This document shows, piece after piece, positions 25,181 through 32,693 of a stretch of DNA of 64,000 nt. The position numbers and the translations under genes were made by a program. Numbering within the stretch: position 1 is the stretch's first letter; every line of letters starts with the position of its first letter. The stretch is taken from assembly GCA_963742205.1 (NCBI GenBank), contig CAVUKZ010000007.1, forward strand, positions 239,088 through 303,087, in the 5' to 3' direction. The notes beneath the pieces are model-generated. The model saw only the letters and a program-made list of their open reading frames with translations, was not told the DNA's origin and made no database searches. The DNA comes from WHSW01 sp963742205 (GTDB lineage Bacteria > Actinomycetota > Thermoleophilia > Solirubrobacterales > 70-9).

Positions 25181-26454
25181 GCGCGAGCCACGTCGTCGTC
25201 GGGGGCGGGGTGCTCGGCCTCTCGACGGCCTGGCACCTCGCCGAGCGGGGCGCCGACGTGCTCGTGCTCGAGAAGGACAGGGTCGGTGCCGGCGCCTCGG
25301 GGGCCGCCGGCGGCATCGTCCGCAACTTCTACCGCTCGCCCGCGATCTCCGGCGTGGTCCGGGACTCGATCGAGATCTTCGAGGCCGAGCCCGAGGCCTA
25401 CGGCTTCCGCCAGGTCGGCTACCTGGCGGCGGTCCCGAGCGGGCAGGTCGACGACCTCGTCGCGATTCGCGAGCATCACGAGCGGGTCTCGTACGAGTCC
25501 GAGCTCGTCGTCGGCGCCGAGGCATGTCACGAATACCTCGCCTGGACCTGGCCCGATTGGACCGCGGAGGTGGAGGCGCTGTTGCACGAGCGCCGCGGTG
25601 GCTGGGCCGACGCGATGCGCACCGTGCGCCACCTCGCCGACCGCGCGCGGGCGGCCGGGGCCACGATCGAGGAGGGGGTGGAGGTGACCGGGTTCGAGGT
25701 CGCCTCGGGACGGGTGGAAGCGGTGCTCACGTCGCGCGGGCCGGTTCCCTGCGAGGTCGCCGTCCTCGCCCCGGGGCCCTGGGCGGCACGGATGCGGGCG
25801 ATGCTCGGCGAGGACGCCGAGATCGAGGTCGCCTCCGGCGATGCTCGCGACCGCCAGCCGCTGATCGCCTACCTGAAGGCGCAGGAGGGCGAGTTTCAGC
25901 TCGGCGGGGCGGGCGCCGTGGGCCGCGCGGGCCACGATCCGCCCGTGGTGCACCTCGACCAATCGTCGCCCCTGCGGTCTGACCGCGACGGCGAGGTCAT
26001 CGCGCCCGGGCCCTGGGGGATCTACTTCCGCATCGATCGCGAGGGGACGTCGGTCACCGGCGGCGGCCTACCCGTGCTGCTCGAGGATCCCGACCTCGAT
26101 CCGTACGGCCCCGACAACCCCGCCCACGCGGCCGACGCCGACTTCGCCGAGTTCTTCACCTCCGGCCTCGCGACGGCGATCGAGCGCTTCCGTGGCCGCT
26201 TCGCCGACTGGCGGGCGACCCTCGCCGGCGGGATCGTCTCGCACACGCCCGACAACTATCCGGTCTGCGACTGGGTGCTGCCCAACGCCTACGCGATCCT
26301 CGACTCCGGGCACGGGTTCAAGCTGCTGGCCTTGGGCCGCCTGGCCGCCGACGACGTGCTCACCGGCGAACCGCGGCTCGAGCCCTTCCGCCTCGACCGC
26401 TTCGCCCGCGGCGCGACCCACACGCCGTCGCAAGGGCCCTACCCGTGGACCTAG
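25171..26454 (+). CDS. FAD-dependent amine oxidase/dehydrogenase, DAO family (second of a tandem pair)
   Basis: A 427-residue paralogue of the preceding protein, overlapping it by 10 bases. FAD fold HVVVGGGVLGLSTAWHLA at about residues 7-24; C-terminal HTPDNYPVCDWVLPNAYA and GHGFKLLALGRLA. Both proteins end in a near-identical PYPW(S/T), which supports tandem duplication. As in the first copy, no covalent-FMN His is seen at the SoxB site. Two divergent copies side by side may form a heterodimer or act on two successive N-substituents. Confidence 0.82.
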   Translation: MELSASHVVVGGGVLGLSTAWHLAERGADVLVLEKDRVGAGASGAAGGIVRNFYRSPAISGVVRDSIEIFEAEPEAYGFRQVGYLAAVPSGQVDDLVAIREHHERVSYESELVVGAEACHEYLAWTWPDWTAEVEALLHERRGGWADAMRTVRHLADRARAAGATIEEGVEVTGFEVASGRVEAVLTSRGPVPCEVAVLAPGPWAARMRAMLGEDAEIEVASGDARDRQPLIAYLKAQEGEFQLGGAGAVGRAGHDPPVVHLDQSSPLRSDRDGEVIAPGPWGIYFRIDREGTSVTGGGLPVLLEDPDLDPYGPDNPAHAADADFAEFFTSGLATAIERFRGRFADWRATLAGGIVSHTPDNYPVCDWVLPNAYAILDSGHGFKLLALGRLAADDVLTGEPRLEPFRLDRFARGATHTPSQGPYPWT

Positions 26455-26479
26455 CGCGGGCAGTAGGGTCGCGCTACCG

Positions 26480-27448
26480 ATGAAGGCGGCCGTGATCTAC
26501 GAGAACGGCGGGCCCGAGGTCCTGCGCTACGAGGATCTGCCCGACCCCGAGTGTCCCGACGGCTGCGTGGTGATCGACGTCGAGGCGATCAGCATCGAGG
26601 GCGGCGACCTGCTGGCCCGCGCCGGCTCGCCGCCGCCGTCGGTGCCCCACGTCGTCGGGTACCTAGCCGCGGGTCCGGTGGTCGAGGTCGGGGCCGGGGT
26701 CGACGACCGCGCCGTGGGCGATCGCGTCGTGGCGCTGAACATGGCCGGCTCGCACGCCTCCAAGCGAGCCGTTCCCGCGATCGCCACGTGGCCGATCGCC
26801 GACGGCCTCGACGCGGCGGTGGCCGCCTGCGTGCCGGTTGCCTTCGGGACCGCCCAGGAGTGCCTGTTCACCGCCGCCAGCCTCGAGCCCGGACAGACGG
26901 TCCTGATCCACGCCGGCGCCGGCGGCGTCGGGATGGCCGCGATCCAACTGGCCAAGCAGGCCGGCGCGACGGTGATCGCGACCGCCTCGACCGACGAGAA
27001 GCTCGAACGCCTGCGGGACTTTGGTCTCGACCACGGGATCAACTACGCCGCCGAGGGCTTCGTTGAGCGAACCCGGGAGCTGACCGGCGGCCGAGGCGCC
27101 GACGTGATCCTCGATCCGGTCGGCGGGCGGAACTTGTCCGACAGCATCGGCGCGCTCGCCTACCGCGGGACGCTCGCCAGCTTCGGCGTCGCGGGGCGCG
27201 CCGGCTCCGAGGTCGAGGCGAAGGAGCTGTGGGGGCAGAACCTCACGCTTCGCGGCGTGTACCTCGCCGCCGCGTTGATCGCCGAGCACGCCCGCGTCCA
27301 CGCGATGATCGGCGACCTCCTCGAGCGGGTCGCGAGCGGCGACCTCCGCGTCCACATCGACCGGACGTTCCCGCTCGCCGAGGCGGCTGCGGCGCACGCC
27401 TACATCGAGAGCCGGCAGGCCTTCGGTCGCGTCGTGCTGACGCCGTAG
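26480..27448 (+). CDS. Quinone oxidoreductase-like MDR family protein
   Basis: A 322-residue medium-chain dehydrogenase/reductase. It starts MKAAVIYENGGPEVLRYEDL, has the NADPH fold VLIHAGAGGVGMAAIQLAKQ at about residues 139-158, and lacks the Cys residues of zinc alcohol dehydrogenases, so it is the QOR/crotonyl-type class. It would reduce a quinone or enone, or oxidise a small product, using NADP(H). It follows the second flavoprotein by 25 bases in the same direction and is probably the operon's accessory reductase. Substrate unknown. Confidence 0.8.
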   Translation: MKAAVIYENGGPEVLRYEDLPDPECPDGCVVIDVEAISIEGGDLLARAGSPPPSVPHVVGYLAAGPVVEVGAGVDDRAVGDRVVALNMAGSHASKRAVPAIATWPIADGLDAAVAACVPVAFGTAQECLFTAASLEPGQTVLIHAGAGGVGMAAIQLAKQAGATVIATASTDEKLERLRDFGLDHGINYAAEGFVERTRELTGGRGADVILDPVGGRNLSDSIGALAYRGTLASFGVAGRAGSEVEAKELWGQNLTLRGVYLAAALIAEHARVHAMIGDLLERVASGDLRVHIDRTFPLAEAAAAHAYIESRQAFGRVVLTP

Positions 27449-27454
27449 GGCCGC

Positions 27455-28330
27455 TTGCCGGCGCGCTCGGCAGACGACGCGCAGGCGGCGCGGGAGCTGG
27501 AGGGAGCCCCGCTCGACCTCCCCCGCGGCCTCGAGGTGGTGTGGCTCGGGGTGTCGGGCTACCGCCTGACCTTCGAGGGCGTCTCGTTGTTCATCGACCC
27601 CTACCTCTCACGGGTGCCGCTGCGAGCCCTGCTCCTGCGCCGCCGGGCCCTTCCCGACATGGAGATGATCGAGCGCTACGCCACGGCACCGGGACCCGTC
27701 GCCGGCGTCCTCGTCGGCCATACCCATTTCGACCACGCGGTCGATGCCCCGGCGATCGCGCGCCGCTTCAACACCAAGGCGTACGGCTCGGCCTCGCTGG
27801 CCCACCTGATGCGACTGCACGGTCTCGCCGAGCTGGCGGTGCAGGTCGTGCCGCACCAGCCCTACGAGCTCGGGCCGTTCACGGTGCGATTCGTGCCCAG
27901 CCGCCACTCCAAGCTGCTGTTCGGCCGCAAGGTGCCGATGGACGGCGAGCTCACCTGCGATCACCTCCACGGGCTCGCGCCGGGCAGCTACAAGTGCGGC
28001 GACGTCTGGGGCATTCGGATCGACGTCGCCGGGACGTCGTTCTATCACCAGGGCAGCGCCAACCTCGACGACGGCGAGCTGCGCGACGGCCCGGTCGACG
28101 TCTTCCTGGCCGGCGTGGCCGGGCGCAGCGTCACGCCGCGTTACTGGGAGCGGATCCTCCCGAAGCTCGACCCCCGAATCGTCGTCCCGACCCACTACGA
28201 CAACTTCTTCTCGCCCCTCGGCTCGCCGCAGGACTTCGCGTGGCGCGTCGACCTGGCCGCCGTCCCGGACGAGGTGGCCCGGGTGGCCAAGGACGCGCGG
28301 GTTGCGGCGACCCCTCGCGTCGACGCGTGA
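27455..28330 (+). CDS. Metallo-beta-lactamase-fold hydrolase (UlaG/NAPE-PLD-like)
   Basis: A 291-residue protein beginning at TTG 27455, 6 bases after the MDR gene. The metal motif VGHTHFDHAVDAP gives the HxHxDH ligands near residues 89-94; further His lie in PSRHSKLLFG and PTHYDNFF. The N-terminal HLGVSGYRLTFEG-like strand (VVWLGVSGYRLTFEG) and a Tyr-rich end place it nearer to UlaG/N-acylphosphatidylethanolamine phospholipase D-like hydrolases than to glyoxalase II. It is the last gene of set 1. Hydrolysis of an amide or lactone intermediate is possible but not shown. Confidence 0.78.
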   Translation: MPARSADDAQAARELEGAPLDLPRGLEVVWLGVSGYRLTFEGVSLFIDPYLSRVPLRALLLRRRALPDMEMIERYATAPGPVAGVLVGHTHFDHAVDAPAIARRFNTKAYGSASLAHLMRLHGLAELAVQVVPHQPYELGPFTVRFVPSRHSKLLFGRKVPMDGELTCDHLHGLAPGSYKCGDVWGIRIDVAGTSFYHQGSANLDDGELRDGPVDVFLAGVAGRSVTPRYWERILPKLDPRIVVPTHYDNFFSPLGSPQDFAWRVDLAAVPDEVARVAKDARVAATPRVDA

Positions 28331-28348
28331 CGCGCCCGGTCTGAAGCG

Positions 28349-28942
28349 TCAGTCCGAGCCCGCGGCGGCGGCCGCGCGACTGGCGCGCTCGGCGCGATCG
28401 GCGGCGTCGCGCGCACGCGCGACCCTGGGATCCTCGCTCGACCCGGCGAGATTGACGGCCACCAGCGCGGCCGCACCGCGGCTGGCGGCCATCGCCAGCT
28501 CCGCGGCCACGATCGCATCGGCCTGAAACGCCCAGCCGCCGGCTCGCGCCGTCTCGGCCGCCGCCTCCGCGACCTCCGCGGCGCACTCGGCGATCGCGAG
28601 CGGCGGCTCGCTCGCCTCCGACAGAGCGCGCGCCCGGTCGGCGGGCTCCCGAGCGCCGAGGGCCCGGGCGTAGGCTGCGGCGTCCGCGTCGGCGACGTCC
28701 AGGACCTCGGACACCAACTCGGCCGCGCGGGCGGCGAGCTCGCGCAGGCGCGCGTCGGTGCCGGCCCGGGCGCCCGAGCCCTCGGAGGCGAGGCGATCGG
28801 CGGCGAGCCCGGCGGTGAGCTCCACCAGAGCCGCGGCGGCGGCGCAGGACAGGGCCGAGGCAACCCCCGCGGCCGCCGGCTGCGCGCGCGACGCGAGCAC
28901 CGCCAGCGCCTCGCGCACCCGCCGGTCCGCGAGCTTCGTCAT
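28349..28942 (-). CDS. fchA: Cyclodeaminase/cyclohydrolase family protein (FchA-like methenyl-THF cyclohydrolase)
   Basis: A 197-residue all-helical, Ala-rich protein. The N-terminus (ALAVLASRAQPAAAGVASAL) matches the FTCD_C/FchA fold, and the usual Pro-Gly-Gly near residue 22 is altered to PAAAG. FchA opens 5,10-methenyl-THF to 10-formyl-THF in methylotrophic pathways. It is the last gene of the leftward soxDAGB-fhs operon, 25 bases after fhs, which supports this role. The altered glycine motif and high Ala content make activity uncertain. Confidence 0.72.
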   Translation of the reverse strand: MTKLADRRVREALAVLASRAQPAAAGVASALSCAAAAALVELTAGLAADRLASEGSGARAGTDARLRELAARAAELVSEVLDVADADAAAYARALGAREPADRARALSEASEPPLAIAECAAEVAEAAAETARAGGWAFQADAIVAAELAMAASRGAAALVAVNLAGSSEDPRVARARDAADRAERASRAAAAAGSD

Positions 28943-28967
28943 CGGGTCGGCGCCGGCCGGCGGCGGG

Positions 28968-30647
28968 TCAGAACAACCCCACGGTGCGTCCGTCCTCGTC
29001 GATGTCGACGCCGAAGGCGGCCGCGTTCTTGCCGAGCCCGGGCATCTGCTGGATGTCGCCGCACAGCGGGACCAGCCAACCCGCGCCCGTGTAGGCGCGC
29101 ACGTCGCGGACCGGAAGCTTGAAGCCGCTCGGCGCCCCGAGCAGCGCGGGGTCCGCGGAGAGCGAGAGCGGTGTCTTCGCCATGCACACGGGCAGCTCGG
29201 CGAGGCCCTGGTCGGTGAACTGGTCGATCTTCTGCTCGGCCTGGAGGTAGTAGACGACCTCCGAGGCACCGTAGGCGCGCGAGGCGACCGTCTCGATCTT
29301 CTCCTTGATCGAGGCCCCGTCCTCGTAGAGGAAGCGGAACTCGTTCGGCTGCTCGCAGGCCTCGACGACGGCCTCGGCGAGGCTGGCGACCCCCTTGCCA
29401 CCCTGCGCGAAGCCGTCGCTCACGGCGGCCGCGAACGCGCCGGCCTCCTGCGCGAGCCTCGTCACCAGTTCGACCTCCTCGTCGGTGTCCTCCGGGCGGC
29501 GGTTGACGGCGACCACCGCCGGGAGCCCGAACTCGCGCACGATCCCGAGGTGCCGGCTCAGGTTCTCGATCCCGGCCTCGATCGCCGCCAAGCGCTCCTT
29601 GGCGCTTGCGCGCGGGTCGTCGTCGGCGAGTCCCCCGTGGTGCTTGAGCGCCCGCGCGGTGGCCACGAGGACGACCGCGCTCGGGACCATGCCGCCGTTG
29701 CGACAGACGATGTCGATGAACTTCTCCATTCCCATGTCCGAGCCAAATCCCGACTCGGTGACCACGTACTCGCCCAGCTTCATCCCCAGCAGGTCGGCGA
29801 TCAGCGACGAGTTGCCGTGGGCGATGTTCGCGAACGGCCCGGCGTGCATGAGGCAGGGCTGGCCCTCGAGGGTCTGGATCAGGTTCGGCTTGATCGCGTC
29901 CTTGAGCAGCACGGTCATCGCCCCGGCCGCGCCGAGGTCCTCGGCGGTCACGGGCTCGCCGGCCCGCGTGTAGGCCGCGGTGATCCGGCCCATCCGCGCG
30001 CGCAGGTCCTGGAGGTCGCGGGCGACGGCGAGGATCGCCATCACCTCCGAGGCGGCGGTGATGTCGAACCCGCTCTCGCGCGGGTACCCGTTCGCGCGTC
30101 CGCCGAGGCCGAGCGCGACCTGGCGCAGCGCGCGGTCGTTCATGTCCAAGGCCCGCTTCCAGGTCACCTGGAGGGCATCGATGTGATGCGGGTTGCCGTG
30201 CAGGATCGAGGCGTCGAGGATCGCCGCGAGCAGGTTGTTGGCGGCGCCGATCGCGTGGATGTCGCCGGTGAAGTGCAGGTTCAGGTCCTCCATCGGGACG
30301 ACCTGGGCGAGCCCGCCTCCGGCGGCGCCGCCCTTGAGCCCGAAGACCGGGCCCAGCGAGGGCTCGCGCAGGCAGAGCACCGGGCTGCGGCCGATGTAGC
30401 CGAGGCCCTCGGTGAGCGCGACCGACGTCGTCGTCTTGCCCTCGCCCGCCTTCGTCGGGGTCATCCCGGCGACGCAGACGAGCTTGGCGTCGGGCTGTCC
30501 GGCGAGCCGGTCGATCGCGGTCAGCGAGATCTTGCTCTTGTAGCGCCCGTAGGGCTCGACCTCGTCCGGCAGCAGGCCGATTCGCTCGCCGATCTCCGTG
30601 ATCGGCAGGAGCTCGGCCTCCTGTGCGATCTCCAGGCTGCTCTTCAT
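28968..30647 (-). CDS. fhs: Formate-tetrahydrofolate ligase
   Basis: A 559-residue enzyme interconverting 10-formyl-THF + ADP + Pi with formate + THF + ATP. Diagnostic parts are the P-loop TPTKAGEGKTTTSVALTEGL at about residues 63-82, LREPSLGPVFGLKGGAAGGG, and the FTGDIHAIGAANNLLAA stretch. In this operon, downstream of sarcosine-oxidase-like genes, the likely direction is release of formate with ATP gain; an NAD formate dehydrogenase is encoded 10 kb away. It follows soxB by 22 bases. Confidence 0.95.
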   Translation of the reverse strand: MKSSLEIAQEAELLPITEIGERIGLLPDEVEPYGRYKSKISLTAIDRLAGQPDAKLVCVAGMTPTKAGEGKTTTSVALTEGLGYIGRSPVLCLREPSLGPVFGLKGGAAGGGLAQVVPMEDLNLHFTGDIHAIGAANNLLAAILDASILHGNPHHIDALQVTWKRALDMNDRALRQVALGLGGRANGYPRESGFDITAASEVMAILAVARDLQDLRARMGRITAAYTRAGEPVTAEDLGAAGAMTVLLKDAIKPNLIQTLEGQPCLMHAGPFANIAHGNSSLIADLLGMKLGEYVVTESGFGSDMGMEKFIDIVCRNGGMVPSAVVLVATARALKHHGGLADDDPRASAKERLAAIEAGIENLSRHLGIVREFGLPAVVAVNRRPEDTDEEVELVTRLAQEAGAFAAAVSDGFAQGGKGVASLAEAVVEACEQPNEFRFLYEDGASIKEKIETVASRAYGASEVVYYLQAEQKIDQFTDQGLAELPVCMAKTPLSLSADPALLGAPSGFKLPVRDVRAYTGAGWLVPLCGDIQQMPGLGKNAAAFGVDIDEDGRTVGLF

Positions 30648-30669
30648 CTGTCCTGCCCCTTCCTCGTGA

Positions 30670-31887
30670 TCAATGTGAGACCGCCGCGGCCCCGAGCTCG
30701 GAGACGAGGCGGTCGCGATAGAAGCGGTCGAGGGCGAACGGCGCGATCAATTCGGGCGTGCGCCCGGTCGCGACCAGCTCCGCCAGCGTCTTGCCCACGA
30801 TGGGCGCCGCCTTGAACCCATAAGTCCCCCAACCCGCGCTGAGCAGGAAGCCCTCGACCTCGGTGACGCCGAGGATCGGGCTGAAGTCCGGGCTGATGTC
30901 GCACAGCCCGGCCCAGCTGCGCAGGACCCGCGCACGCTCGAGCTGCGGGAAGAGCTCGAGCGTGTGGCGCGACGACTCCTGCAGGAAGTTGAGCGTCCCC
31001 TGCTGGCGGTAGGTGGTCCAGGGCTCGATCTCGGCCCCGATCAGGAACTCCCCGCGGTCGGTCTGCGAGATGTAGACGTGCATCTGCGAGGAGACGATGA
31101 CCACGTCGAGCAGCGGCTTGAGCGGCTCGGTGACGAACGCCTGCAGGATGTGCGTGGTGATCGGCAGCTCGATTCCGGCGAGGCCGGCCACGGTCGAGCT
31201 CCAGCCCGCGGTGGCGTTGATCACGTGCCCGGCGTCGATCCGCCGGCCATCGCGGAGCGTGACCCCCGTCGCCCGGCCGTTGGAGCGTTCGACCCCGGTC
31301 ACCTCGGTGTACGGGTGGATCTCGGCGCCGCCGCGATCGGCGCCACGCGCCAGCCCCCAGACGACCGCGTCGTGGCGGATGATCCCGCCCGGCGGGTGAT
31401 AGAGGGCGCCCATCACCGGATAGATCGCATCCGGCGAGACCGCCATCGCCGGCGCCAGCTCCGCGATCTCATCCGGGCCGATGACCCGCGAGTCGATCCC
31501 GCAGAGGCGGTTGACCTCGGCCCGCTCGTTCATCACGAACATCGCCCGGTCGGTGTGGGCGAGCGTCAGGTGCCCCTGCTGCGAGAACAGCAGGTTGAAG
31601 TCGAGCTCGGCTCCGAGGCCCTCGTACAGCTTGACCGACGCGTCGTAGAAGCGCGCGCCCTCCGGGGTCTTGTAGTTGGAGCGCAGGATCGTCGTGTTGC
31701 GCCCCGCGGCCCCGGAGCCGATGTAGGACTGCTCGAGCACGCAGACATCGGTGATCCCGTGATCGCGGGCCAGGTAGTAGGCGGTCGAGAGCCCGTGCGA
31801 GCCGCCGCCGACGATGACCACGTCGTAGCGGTCGCGGAGCTCCGGCGTGCGCCGCCACATGCGCCGCTTGCGAAAGAGATCACGCAT
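30670..31887 (-). CDS. soxB: Heterotetrameric sarcosine oxidase/N-methylglutamate dehydrogenase beta subunit (SoxB/MgdA-like)
   Basis: A 405-residue catalytic flavoprotein that oxidises an N-methyl amino acid. FAD fold VVIVGGGSHGLSTAYYLA at residues 23-40. The covalent-FMN histidine is present as H172 in GGIIRHDAVVWG, matching the known position near 173. The active-site end GWGTYGFKAAPIVGKTLAEL is intact. Start ATG 31887 overlaps the soxG end by 8 bases. Sequence alone does not separate sarcosine from N-methylglutamate as substrate; the divergent gmaS-mgsABC operon favours N-methylglutamate. Confidence 0.9.
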   Translation of the reverse strand: MRDLFRKRRMWRRTPELRDRYDVVIVGGGSHGLSTAYYLARDHGITDVCVLEQSYIGSGAAGRNTTILRSNYKTPEGARFYDASVKLYEGLGAELDFNLLFSQQGHLTLAHTDRAMFVMNERAEVNRLCGIDSRVIGPDEIAELAPAMAVSPDAIYPVMGALYHPPGGIIRHDAVVWGLARGADRGGAEIHPYTEVTGVERSNGRATGVTLRDGRRIDAGHVINATAGWSSTVAGLAGIELPITTHILQAFVTEPLKPLLDVVIVSSQMHVYISQTDRGEFLIGAEIEPWTTYRQQGTLNFLQESSRHTLELFPQLERARVLRSWAGLCDISPDFSPILGVTEVEGFLLSAGWGTYGFKAAPIVGKTLAELVATGRTPELIAPFALDRFYRDRLVSELGAAAVSH

Positions 31888-32641
31888 CGGTCGACTCCCG
31901 GCCGGCCCGCGGCGCCGCCAGGGCCTCGGTGCCGACCGCGCGCCCGCCGAGGTGCTCCGCGGCGTCGACGAACACCGTCCACACATAGGCGGCGAAGCCG
32001 GCGCCGAAGAGGTGCAGGAAGTCGTCGTCGCGCTCGCGCAGCACCATCCCGGCCGTGCGCGCGACCGAGACGGGCGCGAAGGACCCCGGCTCAAAGCTCG
32101 CCGGGCGCAGGTCGAGCGCCGTCGCCCGGGCGAACGCCTCGCGCGCGAGCGGCCCGACGACGGCGTTTGAGCTCAGCGCCGTCGTCAGCTCGATCACCGA
32201 GGCGAAGCGGTCGTCGGCTGACACGGCCCGATCGAGCTCGTCGCGGAGGCCGGCGGTGCGCTCGGGCGGGGTCACGATCAGCACCTTCTCGGGCGTGACC
32301 GGACACCACCAGACCTCTTCGTGCAGCGCCGCCCGGCCGGGCGCGAGCGCGGCGCCGCCGGCGAGCCCGGCGACGACCTCGGCGACGAGCGCGGAGGATC
32401 CCTGGAGCTCGAGCTTGCCGAGGAAGCTGACATCGGCGACGCCGACCGCATCCCGGCAGGCGGCCGCCTCGGCCTCGGGCTCGCCGTAGGAGGTCACGAC
32501 GCGCCACCCGGCCCGCTCTCCGAGCTCCGCGCCGGCGTCGCGGTGGCTCCATTCGATCGCGCTCCGCGGCGCCGACTCCGAGCCGTCGAAGGCCGTGCCC
32601 GCGTCCGGGGAGAGAAACTCGAGCTCGGCGCCGGTGCTCAT
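31880..32641 (-). CDS. soxG: Sarcosine oxidase/N-methylglutamate dehydrogenase gamma subunit (SoxG/MgdD-like)
   Basis: A 253-residue subunit with the GcvT-like SoxG fold: RDAVGVADVSFLGKLELQG near residue 63 and DFLHLFGAGFAAYVWTVFVD near the C-terminus. In the heterotetramer it packs against SoxA and has no cofactor of its own. It lies between soxA and soxB in the leftward operon, and its end overlaps the soxB start, indicating coupled synthesis. Confidence 0.85.
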   Translation of the reverse strand: MSTGAELEFLSPDAGTAFDGSESAPRSAIEWSHRDAGAELGERAGWRVVTSYGEPEAEAAACRDAVGVADVSFLGKLELQGSSALVAEVVAGLAGGAALAPGRAALHEEVWWCPVTPEKVLIVTPPERTAGLRDELDRAVSADDRFASVIELTTALSSNAVVGPLAREAFARATALDLRPASFEPGSFAPVSVARTAGMVLRERDDDFLHLFGAGFAAYVWTVFVDAAEHLGGRAVGTEALAAPRAGRESTDA

Positions 32642-32693
32642 ATAAGCCGCCTCAACAACGGCGGGGTTCGGCTCCGTCCTGTCGGACTTCGCC

